A stretch of DNA of 64,000 nucleotides from Phylloscopus collybita. Taxonomy: Eukaryota > Chordata > Aves > Passeriformes > Phylloscopidae. The first letter of the stretch is position 1. Every line of letters starts with the position of its first letter. The position numbers and the translations under genes were made by a program. Positions 1 through 10,659 of the stretch are shown here, one piece after another. The stretch lies in assembly GCA_027886175.1 (NCBI GenBank), contig JAJNNQ010000019.1, positions 17,999,501 through 18,063,500 on the forward strand. The letters run 5' to 3'. The notes beneath the pieces were generated by a model. That model was not told the DNA's origin and made no database searches. It saw only the letters and a list, made by a program, of their open reading frames with translations.

Positions 1-430
1 AGGTTGTGACATCCCACTCGCAGTGTCACATCAGCCAGGGCTGTCTGCAGGGCTGGCGTGTCCCGGTGTCGAGGGTGGCACCCACAGAGGGTCCTACAGC
101 TGGCCGTGGTGGCACGGGGACGGGGACAGACACGGCCGGTGGCAGAGACGAGGGGGATGGCACTGCGCGGTGCAGGCACACGCCGAGGCTGCTCTCGCAG
201 GAATTAGGGCACTGGGACAGAGCCTGGGCTGCCAAGGTGGCAGGGCACAGCTGTCCCCTGCCCTGCCAGCCCGGCTCTTCCAGCACAGCCGGTGACCCTC
301 AGGCCACGTGCCAAGCGCCACCACCCTCCTGGGGACACCGGGAGCGGCCCCACCCCGCCCGGAGCAGCGGCTGTCCCCAGCATCCCGCCTGCCCTGCCGG
401 GCCCGGGGGGCAGCCATCCCCCTGTCCCCT
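1..430. other. unique GC-rich sequence, no gene seen
   Basis: Open frames on both strands overlap and are rich in G, P, S, A and R, as expected by chance at this base composition. I see no domain, repeat or convincing splice site. Confidence 0.6.
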
Positions 431-545
431 CCCGCTGTCACACTTAGAAGCCATTAAAATAATTGAACGCTTTAAATATTCAGCGCTCGGCTTAAATATT
501 CATCAACGAAGTTATTCTGATTGCTGAACTGCATCAGCACGGGCT
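431..545. promoter_or_regulatory. AT-rich island, candidate conserved non-coding element
   Basis: An abrupt AT-rich patch inside GC-rich DNA. It contains ATTAAAATAATTG and two identical TTAAATATTCA words at 472-482 and 492-502, which start 20 bp apart (about two helical turns). It has no transposon similarity I recognise and no reading frame. The enhancer interpretation is inferred from composition and motif spacing only. Confidence 0.35.
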
Positions 546-984
546 GGGAGATGGCTCCTCTCAGCAGAGCCCCCCCCCCCCCACCCCGGGCCCCCCCTGC
601 ACAGCCCCTGTGCACCCCAACCTCACGTGGGCACAGGTGGGCAGGCACGGCCCCGCACACGTGTGTCACTCGTGGCCGTGCCCATGGGTGAGGGATGCAT
701 GAAAACCCCCCCCCAGAGCAGTGGGGTGGGCTCTGGGAATGCTGAGGGGCACTGGGAGCATGTTTGGGGGGGCTGGCTGTGCCCCACACCTGAGCTGGGA
801 TCCCCCTGGTGAAGCTGGGGGAGGTTCTCAGTGCCCTGGGCATGGCAGGAGGGTTTGCAGCTCCGCCCAGCTGGGCCCATCCTTGTCCTTCCCCAGTGCC
901 CAGGGCCTTACCCCACCCCTCAGCCTGCTGGGGATGTTCTCCTCCAGCTCAGCACCCTGAGCTGGGTGCCAGGGTGATGGCAGG
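546..984. other. unique GC-rich sequence with a C-run
   Basis: It holds an uninterrupted C-run at about 570-582 and shorter C-runs nearby. Nothing else is recognised. Confidence 0.55.
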
Positions 985-1560
985 GGCATGGAATCCCAGT
1001 CTGGTTTGGGTGGGAAGGGTCCTTAAATCCCACCCAGTGCCACCCCTGCCATGGGCAGGGACACCTCCCACTGCCCCAGGCTGTCCCCAGTGTCCAGCCT
1101 GGCCTTGGGCACTGCCAGGGATCCAGGGGCAGCCACAGCTGCTCTGGGCACCCTGTGCCAGCCCTGCCCACCCTGCCAGGGAACAATTCCTGCCCAATCT
1201 CCCAGCCAGCCCTGCCCTCTGGCGCTGGGAGCCATTCCCTAGCTCCTGTCCCTCCAGCCCTTGTCCCCAGTCCCTCTCCAGCTCTCCTGGAGCCCCTTCA
1301 GGCCCTGGAAGAGGCTCTGAGCTCTCCCTGGAGCCTTCTCCTCTCCAGGTGAGCACCCCCAGCTCTCCCAGCCTGGCTCCAGAGGTGCTCCAGCCCTTGG
1401 AACATCTCAGTGGCCTCCTCTGGGCTCACCAACAGCTCCACACCTTCCCTGGAGGCAGCTCTGCAGGTGGGGTCTGCTGAGGGCAGAGCAGAGGGGGGGA
1501 ATCCCTTCCCTTGGCCCGTTGCTCCTCTTTGGCTGCAGCCCAGGCTGTGCCCAGTCTCAG
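985..1560 (-). mobile_element. CR1 LINE 3' fragment
   Basis: This is the reverse complement of a CR1 3' end. The 3' terminus lies at the left (a GGTTTGGGTGGGAAGGGTCC-like core followed by GGGCAGGGACACCTCCCACT). It continues through the typical stretches about early lines of the CR1 3' region (CAGCCTGGCCTTGGGCACTG, GGTGCTCCAGCCCTTGGAAC, GCAGGTGGGGTCTGCTGAGG). It is 5'-truncated at the right, as is normal for CR1. There is no intact reverse transcriptase frame, so it is dead. Confidence 0.9.
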
Positions 1561-2624
1561 CCATGCCCCCCGTGCCCTCGGCTCCTCACCCAGGGCCGAG
1601 TGGTTTGGCCTCAGATGCCCCCCAACATGGCCAGAGCTGCGGTGTGGGGAGAAGAGAACCCCAGTGGGGCACCCCTTGCCAAGCTGGGGGTCCCAGCGGC
1701 ACCCCAAGAGCACAGAGAGCTGGGAGCCTCGATCTCCTCATCTTCTGCTGGGTTTGACAGCACCCAGCAGTGACCTTCCATGAGGAGAGAGGAGATCCTC
1801 GCTCCACACCTCTGCTCCTGGGAGGAGGCACCGCTGTCCCTGGCTGAGAGAAGAGCAAGGGGAGGAGAGCCCAGAGCTGGCACAGCCCGTGCCTGGGAGC
1901 AAGGGACGCCTCGGAAACAACCTGCCAGGGGAGCTGGGTGAAACCAGAGCCCGCTCCTGCTTTCAGGAGGACTTTCCTACTCCACCGAGGTGGGAGCCTG
2001 CAGGGAGCTCGCACATCCCCAGCGAGGAACCACCTTCCCGCCTGGAGCGTGGTGAGGAGCAGGAGCTGATGTGTTCAGCACCTTGGGGACGTGGAGAGCA
2101 ACCCCACCAGCTGCAGCCTCGCAGCCCAGAGCCCTCCAGGGAGGCTCTGCAGCCCCTGCAACCCCAGCCCTTGCTGTTGTTGGTGGCTAAACCGCTTTTC
2201 CCTCTGGCCCAGGGCTCCTTCTCTCCCCAGCAGAGCTCAGAGCTGGCAGGGAGGAGGTTCCACGTGGGCGCTGGCATGTGCCGGCGCACGGAGAGGTGGG
2301 AACGGCCCCGGCAAAGCTCGGCAAACAGCCCCGATAAAATTGTTCCTCAAATACCTAAAGCAGGCTTAGGTTTTAAGCGATCTGGCTCCGCAGGCGGCTC
2401 CCGCACACATCTCCCGGGCTGGGGCTGCCTCTTTAATCCCGGGGGATCGGGAGCTTTGCAGCCGCATTTGCCGTTCAGATTTGCAGCGCCCGAGGGAGGG
2501 GGGCGGGAGGGGTTTGGGGAGGGGTCCCAGCCCCGGGGGGCTGCACCCTGCTGGTGCCACGGCTCAGCCAGACCCCCCCAAAAAAAGCCCAGCAGGGCTG
2601 GCTGCGGCCCCGCACGGCTGCTGA
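1561..2624. other. unique sequence, no gene seen
   Basis: GC-rich with a modest AT-rich patch near 2330-2390 (ATAAAATTGTTCCTCAAATA). A 256-codon open frame covers 1889-2659 on the + strand but shows no domain, and competing frames overlap it. I see no transposon. Confidence 0.5.
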
Positions 2625-2795
2625 GCGCCGGGAAGGAGTCGCTGGTTTATCTGATATGATTTAATCAGCCCTATAATTAGATTAATTTGTTGATTTGATA
2701 GCAACCCATTTCTCGCTGTTAAGATTTGTTTGTGTGTGTGTGTTTTATGCTCCGGTTTGGCAATAAAATAGGAGCTGAGGAGGTGGGAAAAACCC
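2625..2795. promoter_or_regulatory. AT-rich island with P3 homeodomain site, candidate enhancer
   Basis: Contains TAATTAGATTAATT at 2674-2687. Its first 11 bases fit TAAT-NNN-ATTA, the P3 site bound by paired-class homeodomain dimers. Overlapping GATA-like words (TTATCTGATA) and an inverted CTGAT/ATCAG pair lie just upstream at about 2650-2667. A short TG run follows at about 2731-2743. Function is inferred; the motifs are directly visible. Confidence 0.4.
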
Positions 2796-3041
2796 CTCGG
2801 AATGCCGGTGGTGCTCTGACCCTCGGGATGCACAGGGCTGGACGTGCACGCCCGGGGATGCTGCCGGCTCCTGGTGCGGGGTGGGAAGGGGCAGCTGCAG
2901 GGAGCAGCCCGCCCCGGGGTGGCACCCAGCATGGACCCAGTCCCACTCCTTGCACCCTAATAATAAAAAGGAAAAATAACCCCAAAGGTGTTCAGCAGGG
3001 GATGCAAAGCAGAGGGTGCCTGGCAAGGCAGGGGGGAGACA

Positions 3042-3194
3042 GAGCACCCCCAGCTCTCCCAGCCTGGCTCCAGAGGTGCTCCAGCCCTTGGAACATCTCT
3101 GTGGCCTGTTCTGGGCTCACCAGCAGCTCCACATCCTCCCTGGAGGCAGCTCTGCAGGTGGGGTCTGCTGAGGGCAGAGCAGAAGGGGGGGATT
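3042..3194 (-). mobile_element. CR1 LINE fragment, left part (split by LTR)
   Basis: It matches the same CR1 3' region as the copy at 1350-1500 (shared AGCACCCCCAGCTCTCCCAG and CTGGAGGCAGCTCTGCAGGT). It stops abruptly at a G-run, where an LTR of family beta begins. The CR1 text resumes at 3521. Confidence 0.85.
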
Positions 3195-3520
3195 CGAAGT
3201 TTTATTCCCCATTCTGCTCCCCTGGCCAGGCTGCCAGCTCAGATTTGGGGAGCTTTGGGTGAGGAAGGCTTCAGGATCGGGAAAAGGAATCCAAAAGAGG
3301 CTCCTTACCTCAGGGAGTGTTCCAAGGCTTTATTCCTGAAGGGGTCTGGAGGCAAAGAGGGCGAACAAGGAAGAGCAGGGGTTTATCCAGGCCCTCTGTC
3401 CCAGGGTAGATAGCTGGCACTGAGCCATAGGTCAGAGATAGGGGGAAGGTAAGGGTCAAACTACACGGTTACAGGCTTTGGGGAATTCTGGGGAGAACCA
3501 TTCCCCAGAGGGATACAACA
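3195..3520 (-). mobile_element. solo LTR, family beta, nested in CR1
   Basis: About 326 bp, homologous on the opposite strand to 32067-32382 and 35192-35494. On the minus strand it starts TGTTGTATCC, and its AATAAA precedes a CCTTGGAACA word shared by all three copies. The 6-bp flanks GGGATT (3189-3194) and GGGAAT (3521-3526) match at 5 of 6, giving a degraded TSD whose length points to a class II (ERVK-like) retrovirus. The terminal dinucleotide at the left has decayed to CG. No internal viral genes are present. Confidence 0.85.
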
Positions 3521-3550
3521 GGGAATCCCTTCCCTTGGCCCCGGGGGGGA
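3521..3550 (-). mobile_element. CR1 LINE fragment, right part
   Basis: GGGAATCCCTTCCCTTGGCC continues the CR1 text exactly as in the unbroken copy at 1497-1520, showing that the LTR between is a later insertion. Confidence 0.7.
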
Positions 3551-4020
3551 AGGCAGAGCTTTGGAAAGGCTTTGCTCCCTCCTCTGGGCTCAGCCTGGCA
3601 CGGCACGGCCTGGCACGGCACGGCACGGCACGGCCTGGCAGGCAGCAGCTGCTGCTGATGGATGGGGATGGACAGGGAGCTCACGGTGCCTTCAGGAGCT
3701 GCCCCCGCCCTGCTGGGAGCGGCACCGGGGCACCCGCGGGGACGGGAGCATTCCCAGCCTCGCCCCCTCCTCTCTGCTGGACCAGGCAGGATGGGAGGGG
3801 CTGCCTCACCCAGGGGGGTGCTGGGGACAGCAGTGTCACCTCCTGCCACCGCCCCAGGGCAGGTGGCTCCTGCCATCCCCGCCTGCCCGTGCCAGGCTGG
3901 CAGCGCAGAGCCAGCGCTGAACAATCCCAGGCTGGGGGCGGTTCGGGGCAGGGGGAAGGAGGGAGGGAGGGCACCGGCGGCACGGAGCGAGCACCGGGGC
4001 TTGCCGGAGAAGCCGGAGCG
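3551..4020. other. unique sequence with a short (GGCAC)n repeat
   Basis: A short pentanucleotide-type repeat, GGCAC/GGCCT, lies at about 3596-3645. The remainder is GC-rich unique sequence with no gene seen. Confidence 0.55.
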
Positions 4021-4580
4021 GGGAGCGCTTTGATGGGCAGCTCCTTTGATCAGAGATCTGAACGCAGCCCTCACGTTTCCCCGTGCGAGCCCGCTGCCTA
4101 ATTACCACACGGCAGGGCCGCTCCGAGCCCCGGGCACGTTGCTGGAATAGATTTCCCCGGTCCAGCCTGGAGAAGGACATCGATCCTGCCCACAGCCGCA
4201 GGCTGATGCTAAACATTGCATCCTATCGATTTTTTTTCCCTCCCCCCCTTCCCCCCCCTTTTTTTTTTCTCTTTTTCTTTTTTACCTTTTTTTTTTTTTT
4301 TAAATAAGAATTTTCTTTATTTTCATTAAATCATTAATCAGGGAGAAATCTACATTTTTATCATTTCTATGGCTGGAGAGGAAGAGAGGAAAGTTATATT
4401 GCCATAGAAACCGTTCCCTACCATTCTCAGCCTCCGAGCAGTCCCTCTTGTGCTGTCTCTTGTCAAAAGGCGTAATTGTTGCTCCTGATCTTCACTGCTC
4501 AATTAGCAGTGATGTCTCCCTTCAAGTTAATTGCTGGAGATGGGAGGAAGTAGGACAAATGTAACCTTTTAGATGAAAAG
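4021..4580. promoter_or_regulatory. AT-rich region, candidate conserved non-coding element cluster
   Basis: It starts with two CTTTGAT cores (4028-4034 and 4044-4050), the TCF/LEF consensus, 16 bp apart. A polypyrimidine/poly-T stretch follows at 4228-4303. A 270-bp AT-rich unique block to 4580 holds several homeodomain-type words (ATTAAATCATTAATCAG, CAATTAGCAG, GTTAATTGCTGG). No transposon is recognised. Regulatory role is an inference. Confidence 0.4.
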
Positions 4581-4687
4581 ATCTCTCCCCCCTCCCTTGC
4601 TCTTTCCCCGCCTTTCCTCGCTGGCAGGCACTCGAGGGCCCCTCTGCAGCGAGCTGTGCTGGGGGAGCCCCGTGGCCTGGGTATGTT

Positions 4688-5441
4688 CCACCCATCCCTC
4701 CATCCCTCCACCCATCCACCCATCCATCCATCTGTCCATCCATCCATCCATCCATCCATCCATCCCTCCCTCTGTCCATCCATCCACCCATCCCTCCATC
4801 CCTCCATCCATCTACCCATCCATCCATCCCTCCATCCATCCATCCATCCATCCCTCCATCCATCCATCCATCCATCCCTCCATCCATCCCTCCATCCATC
4901 CATCCATCCATCCATCCATCCCTCCATCCATCCCTCCATCCATCCATCCATCCCTCTGTCCATCCATCTACCCATCCATCCATCCATCCATCCATCCCTC
5001 CATCCCTCCGTCCATCCATCCCTCCATCCATCCACCCATCCATCCATCCCTCCATCCATCCATCCATCCATCCATCCATCCCTCCATCCATCCATCCCTC
5101 CATCCATCCATCCATCCCTCTGTCCATCCATCTACCCATCCATCCATCCATCCATCCATCCCTCCATCCATCCATCCATCCCTCCATCCATCCATCCATC
5201 CCTCCACCCATCCATCCATCCATCCATCCCTCCATCCATCCATCCCTCCACCCATCCATCCATCCCTCCCTCCATCCATCCATCCATCCATCCATCCATC
5301 CATCCATCCCTCCATCCATCCATCCCTCCGTCCATCCATCCATCCATCCATCCATCCATCCCTCCATCCATCCATCCCTCCGTCCATCCATCCATCCATC
5401 CATCCATTCCTCCACCCATCCATCCATCCATCCCTCCATCC
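4688..5441. repeat. (CATC)n tetranucleotide/12-mer array
   Basis: About 750 bp of CATC repeats with frequent CCTC, CACC, TGTC and CTAC variants, which build 12- to 40-bp higher-order units such as CATCCATCCCTC. The period of 4 leaves all frames open on both strands, which explains 300-480 codon open frames that are not genes. Confidence 0.97.
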
Positions 5442-5710
5442 CCTGCTCCCTTCTGGAGACCCCTCCCCATCTCCCCCACCCTGTTATCCATCCTGGACCC
5501 TCTGTGCCCGCCCTGGGTTCCCCCTGCCTGGTCCAGACACCAGGTTCAGCCTCGCCCCCATCACCTCCACCCCTGCCAGCACCTCCTGAGCAGGGACAAC
5601 CTTCCTGGGTTCTCCAGGGCTGGTTCAGCTCCCATCCCCTGCTGCAGCAGAGCTTCTCCCCCTGCAGGAACAGCGGTGGGGTGACCTGCACGTGGCCAGG
5701 GCTCAGAACT

Positions 5711-5932
5711 GGTGAGGGTGAACAAAACTGGGCTGAGAGTGAACAAAACCAGGGTGAGGGTGAACAAAACCGGGCTGAGGGTGAACAAAACTGGGGTGAG
5801 GGTGAACAAAACCGGGCTGAGGGTGAACAAAACTGGGGTGAGGGTGAACAAGACTGGGCTGAGGGTGAACAAAACTGGGCTGAGGGTGGACAAAACCGGG
5901 GTGAGGGTGAACAAAACCAGGCTGAGGCTGAA
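5711..5932. repeat. 21-bp minisatellite
   Basis: About ten copies of a 21-bp unit built on GGGTGAACAAAACYGG followed by GGTGA or GCTGA. Two unit types (CCGGGCT and CTGGGGT) alternate, so the higher-order period is 42 bp. The period is a multiple of three, so every frame is open; a coding role is not supported. Confidence 0.93.
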
Positions 5933-6578
5933 GGGTGGAGGTGCAAAAACAAGCAGGAGGGTTTCATGCTGCAGGAACAGCACGGAGCAGCTCACCAAGC
6001 TGTTTGATGATGGCAGCAGTGACTCCAGGCAGGAGGCTGGCTCAGCAGCGCTGCCTGGCCAGAGGGTTTGTCACCCCCGAGGGATGACAGACAAGCCAGA
6101 CAATACATTAAGGACAGGAGAAGTGTGGCAGCTGCCTGGACCTTGGCAGGCTGAAGAGGAGCCCTCAAACACTGCCTGGAGTGTCTGCAGGACACAAATC
6201 ACCCCAGCCTGTGGTGTGCAGGGCACAGGCCCAGGTGGCACTGCCAGTGGCATCGGGACAGGCAGGGACAGGAGTGGGGACAAGACAGCCTGGTGAGGTC
6301 AAACCTGTGGCACAGGAGCCCCTCCTTGTGCCACGCCATGCAAGGAGTGAGCCCCTGAAGCTCAGGAGGGAGGGGATGTGAGGCAGTGTGGGTGCCTGGG
6401 GGATGGAGGCTGTGAGGGCACCCAAAGGGTTGTTGTGAAAATCGGGGCTGGGCACAAGGGAAGAAGGTGTTACCACCCATGGGTGACTCTGGGGCACCCT
6501 GTCAACCTTGGATGACTCCAAGAAGGTCCAGGGTAGGTCCACACTAACACAAGGAGAGCTGATGTTGCCTCCTGACAG
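5933..6578. other. unique sequence, no gene seen
   Basis: Mixed composition and no recognisable repeat. Small open frames only. Confidence 0.5.
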
Positions 6579-6765
6579 CCACAGAATCAGGGAGTTATGG
6601 AAGAGTTTGGGTTGGGAGAGACCTTAAAGCCCATCCAGTGCCCGAGGGCAGGGACAATTCCATTGTCCCAGGGTACTCCAGCCTGGCCTTGGGCACTGCC
6701 AGGGATCCAGGGGCAGCCACAGCTGCTCTGGGCACCCTGTGCCAGCCCTGCCCACCCTCTGAGTG
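6579..6765 (-). mobile_element. CR1 LINE 3' end
   Basis: The left edge has the CACAGAATCA tail octamer, then GTTTGGGTTGGGAGAGACCT. It continues into CAGCCTGGCCTTGGGCACTG and the CTCTGGGCACCCTGTGCCAG block found in the copies at 1.1, 36.7, 47.0 and 62.9 kb. It is 5'-truncated at the right. Confidence 0.88.
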
Positions 6766-7227
6766 TCACCAATGTCCTCAGACACCTCCCCTTGCCATCT
6801 CCCTTGCAAGGACCCTGCTGCTCCCAGCAGAGCCAGAGCAGGGAGAGCCCTCACATCCCAGCCTGCCTCTGCCTGGGCTGCATCTCAGGGGGTCTCAGCT
6901 CGGCTGCAGAGCCAGGGCTGTGTGGAGGGGGCCTCTCATCCAAGCTCCATTTTTGGGCAGCGCTGTTCCGAGTGCCAGGTCCAGGCAGAACCTCTGCTGG
7001 AAGCGCCCCCAGGATGCTCTGAGGAGCCACTCCCAGAAGGTCTGGAGCTGAGCTGAGGCTGACCCAGGAGGCCAAGCCAGAGCTGCTCAGCACCAGCAGC
7101 CCCTGTTAAAGGCAGACCTCACTGCTGCTCAGCAAATCACTGTGAGAGGAGCCTGCTGAGAGGCAGCCAGAGCCTGTCCAGCCCTGCTCTGCTCTCGGGG
7201 TTCCACCAGCCCCAGCCTGGTCACTGT
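6766..7227. other. unique sequence, no gene seen
   Basis: GC-rich. I see no repeat family or convincing coding frame. Confidence 0.5.
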
Positions 7228-7500
7228 TTGGACAGATTCACCATGGAATATCCTGAGCTGGGAGGGACCCACAAGGATCAGAGTCCAGCCCCTGTCCCTG
7301 CCCAGACCCCCCAACAATCCCCCCTGTGCACCCCTGGAGTGCTGTCCAAGCTCTCCTGGAGCTCTGGCAGCCTCGGGGCCGTGCCCATTCCCTGGGGAGC
7401 CTGGGCAGGGCCAGCACCCTCTGGGGGATGAACCTTTCCCTGATTTCCATCCCAGCTGCTCCCTGGCTGCTGTCCCCGTGCCAGGGAGCAGAGCTGGAGC
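7228..7500 (-). mobile_element. CR1 LINE 3' fragment, second subfamily
   Basis: It matches the CR1 type with CTGGGAGGGACCCACAAGGA and CCAAGCTCTCCTGGAGCTCT, the same subfamily as 36350-36535 and different from the copy at 1.0 kb. The right end is ill-defined. Confidence 0.8.
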
Positions 7501-8384
7501 TGTCCCCGCGCTGCCCCTCGGGAGGAGCTGCAGTTCGGGTTGGGATCGAGGTGTGAGGGTGAGAAATCTTGCAGCAGGGGGAGTCCTCACCTTGAGCTGC
7601 CGGCAGGGGCCGCGGACAGCACTGCTCACACCTCGAGGCGGGGCAGGAGCTGCTCTCCAGACCTCAGAGCGATGGTCCCCGGAGCTGGTGGCCTTGGCCC
7701 CTCTGCCCGACAGTAAATTCCTCATTTTCCTTGCGGGGAGTGGGACTGGGGGAGCCAATCTCCCAAACGCAGAGCTGGGTCACTCCCCTGGCTCCTGGCA
7801 CTCGATGGATGGCTGAGAAGACACCCAGCCTCAGCCCCTGCTCCGGGCCCATCCCCACCTGCCCAACCCAACCCAGCCTATCTCGGCTCGGCTGCTGCTG
7901 TCCTGACCAAACCTTGCTCCGGTGTCACCTGTCCTGGTTCCTCCTGGTCCGAGACCCACCCACCACCGAGCATCAGCCCCAGGCACTGCCCTGGCCCTGC
8001 CTGCACCTTCCCCAATGCTTGGGAAGGAACAAAACCACCACGAGAGGCCGAGAAGCGACATTTTTGGGGCTGAGCGCACAGGAAGGAACCACTCGAGGAT
8101 GCTTTCCTGCTCGGAGGAGCACTCCCCTGCCTCCGGAAGGTGCGGAGGAGCAATCGGGGCTGCTGGATGCAAACGAGCCCTTAACATTTCAGCAAGTGGT
8201 GAGAGACACGCGGGGTGCCGAGAGCTCCCTCCAGAGCCCCCGGTGACCGCAGCCCTGCAGGGGAAGGTCGGGATGAGAGCATCCCGGGGCTCCGGGCAGC
8301 TCCGTGCGGCGGCGGAGAGGGGGGGACAAGGGCGCCCATCCCCTGCCCCCGGCCCCGCCGCCAGCCCCCAGCTCCGCGGCTCCG
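7501..8384. other. unique GC-rich sequence, no gene seen
   Basis: CpG-richer toward 8200-8380. Overlapping open frames on both strands show no domain. Confidence 0.5.
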
Positions 8385-8600
8385 GCTGCAATTAAAGCTG
8401 GCCCCGAACGTCGCATTAATGTCAGGTTTGCATCTCATTTCCCCCAGCGCCAGGTAAGGAGGGGCCGGCAGGCTTGGAGAAGGATCACACGTGGCAGCTT
8501 TTAATAGAAACCCGCCCGCCTGTCACTGGCGGCTCATCACTCCTCTTGAAACGGTTGCTAATTACCCACGAGCCGTGTTTGTGTTTCGGGCGTGACGCTC
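8385..8600. promoter_or_regulatory. candidate conserved non-coding element
   Basis: AT-rich patches (GCAATTAAAGC, GCATTAATGTC, TTTTAATAGAAACC, GGTTGCTAATTACCC) alternate with CpG-containing sequence. It includes CAGGTAAGG at about 8450, which fits a splice donor, but I see no exon to go with it. Unique sequence; regulatory role inferred. Confidence 0.33.
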
Positions 8601-9014
8601 GCTCCCCTCTGCAGCTCCCCCCGCTCCTCCTGCTCCGCGCCCAGGCTGGCGGCGGCGCTCGGGGGGCTCCGGGGGAGGTGGGAGTTGCAGGGGGGGCTGC
8701 AGAGGGGCTGTAAGGACACGGCTCCTTCAGGGATGGGCTCAGGGGTGGCTGGAAAATGGTTCCCTCCAGCTGCTCTCTCCTCCTTTCCCGTTTTCCATCA
8801 TTCCTTTGGAACCCTCTGCAGCGTTGAAGCTGATGAGTTGAAGCTTTGGGATCACTCCTGCCACCCCCTCCCATCCTGGTGATGCCCTGCTGGAGCAGGA
8901 GACCCCTGCCACCAGCTGTGCCCCAGGACCAGCCTGCCCCATGCCACTGTCCCCTCGAAGCCTGGCTGTGCCCAAGCTCCTGAAGACACTGACTTGAGTG
9001 GTGGCACCATCAGG
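8601..9014. other. unique sequence, no gene seen
   Basis: GC-rich with G-runs near 8660-8700. Nothing recognised. Confidence 0.5.
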
Positions 9015-9158
9015 CCCTCTCCTCTCCTCTCCTCTCCTCTCCTCTCCTCTCCTCTCCTCTCCTCTCCTCTCCTCTCCTCTCCTCTCCTCTCCTCTCCTCT
9101 CCTCTCCTCTCCTCTCCTCTCCTCTCCTCTCCTCTCCTCTCCTCTCCTCTCCTCTCCC
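9015..9158. repeat. (CTCCT)n pentanucleotide microsatellite
   Basis: Nearly perfect CTCCT repeat, about 29 copies. It is a pure pyrimidine strand with mirror symmetry, the arrangement able to form a triplex (H-DNA). The same motif recurs at 45541 and 46216. Confidence 0.98.
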
Positions 9159-9925
9159 AGCAGGGATGAGGTGGCCCCGCTGCAGTGATGCTCTCTGGGG
9201 CTGAGAGAGCCACTCCTGGGGGCTCTGGCCCCGTGGGATGTCTCCTCCACCTCTCACCCGGCTTTGGGACCCCTCCTGGGTCCCCCCAAGGGGCTGAGGG
9301 GATGCATTGGAGAGGGGAGAGCAGGGCTGGGAAAGGAGCTGGAGCCAGTGCAGAGGCGTCCCAGGGAGGGGCAAGGCTGAGTGCCCCCCAGCACTGGATC
9401 TCTCACGCCCTGGGCCCCTCCTTGTGCCCGGTTTGAGGTGGCAGCGAGTGCTGGAGCACTCCCACCTCCAGCTCCGAGTCTGGAGAGGGGAACTTTGGCT
9501 GAGTCCAGTCCCAACCATTCCCAGTGCAGGGATGACTGGGACCCTCGAAGTGGGAGATCCCTGTGAGGCCTCCTGAGCCCCGGGAGCTCCCTGCTCCACT
9601 CCCCTGCACGTCCCAGCTGCCTGCGGGGCTCTGGGGGCTCAGCCATCCTCCTGCATCCCGGTGAAATCCATTCCCTCCTCCCAGCAGCACCGGGGGTGGT
9701 GTTGGGCTGGGAGAAAGGCAGGAGCTGCCTGGGAGACCCCCCAGCTTTCCCCAGCGCCGAGGCAGCCGCGGGTTCAGCGGCTGGAAAGGGGCCAAGGCAG
9801 GTGCCTGGCTGGCTGGGGAGCCCGCCCGGCACAGGGAGAGCATCCCGAGGCTCCCCGCGGGCTGGCCGGCTCCTGCTGCCACCCGGCTGAGCGACAGCTC
9901 CCAGCCCCCCAGCTCACCTCCCCCC
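9159..9925. other. unique GC-rich sequence, no gene seen
   Basis: No repeat or gene recognised. Confidence 0.5.
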
Positions 9926-10165
9926 TTGTCAATCCACCGGGGAGTTATTTATCCTGACAATAGCAATTGTCTGCACCGGCCCTTCCCCCCTCTCCAGCAC
10001 CTACCCCAACAAAGGAAATCATCCTGATATGAAAGGGAAAATTAAATTACCCCAATAAAGACTTAGCGCTGCTTTAATGACATCACCAGACTCAGGCGCT
10101 AATTAGCTGAGTACAAAGGAAAGCTAAATGTGAAAACGTGAATTTCTGTTCCCTTTTCTCCTGTC
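9926..10165. promoter_or_regulatory. candidate enhancer with SoxE-type inverted dimer site
   Basis: AT-rich unique block. GACAATAGCAATTGTC at 9956-9971 is a perfect 6-4-6 inverted repeat: two ACAAT cores head to head with a 4-bp spacer, the arrangement known for SOX8/9/10 dimers. Nearby are TTATTTATC, CTAATTAGCTGAG and AATAAAGAC-type words. No transposon or reading frame. The motif is seen; enhancer function is inferred. Confidence 0.42.
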
Positions 10166-10659
10166 GTACAGTCTCGGGAGTGGGAGTCTCGGCAGGCACG
10201 GCAGGAGGAGCTGCTCCCACCCGGCCGGGCGGCTGCTGCTGCGTGCCGGGCACTGCCCTGCGCACGGGGAAGAGCTCCGGGAAGATTTTGGGAGGTGGGT
10301 CCCGCAGCTGGCGCCCGTCTGGATCCAGCCGGGGCTGCCCGGGCTGCCCGTTCCTGAATCCTGCTGGGTGCCATCACTTCCAGCTGCGGTCTGTGCCTCT
10401 CTGGCCGAGTTCACCTCGCCGGGAGTGAAGCTCACACACCTCACACCACACCCGGCGCTCAGCCCCTGCCCGAGGTCCCTGTCCCCTTGCTCGGGGCTGT
10501 GGGGACACGTCCAGCGTGACCCTGGCACTGTCACAGCGCCAGCGCCTCTCCCGGGGGCTCTGTCACCCCATCCCCTCCCCGCGGCGCCCCCAGTTCTGTT
10601 CGCTGCCCCCGGCTTTGGCCGCCTCCCGTGGCTGCAGCCCCTGGGGTGACCCTCGGGCC

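Noticed and set aside
5711..5932. Repeat protein with a VNKTGLR heptapeptide
   Set aside because: A 21-bp minisatellite keeps any frame open. There is no signal, start context or conserved flank.
4522..5967. Open frame of 481 codons on the minus strand, and similar frames on both strands over 4.6-5.7 kb
   Set aside because: It is a by-product of the 4-bp CATC array; the translated text is only MDGW/HPSI-type repetition.
8430..8456. Splice acceptor CATTTCCCCCAG and donor CAGGTAAGG bracketing a tiny exon
   Set aside because: Only about 6 bases lie between them and no flanking exon can be joined; such matches are common by chance.
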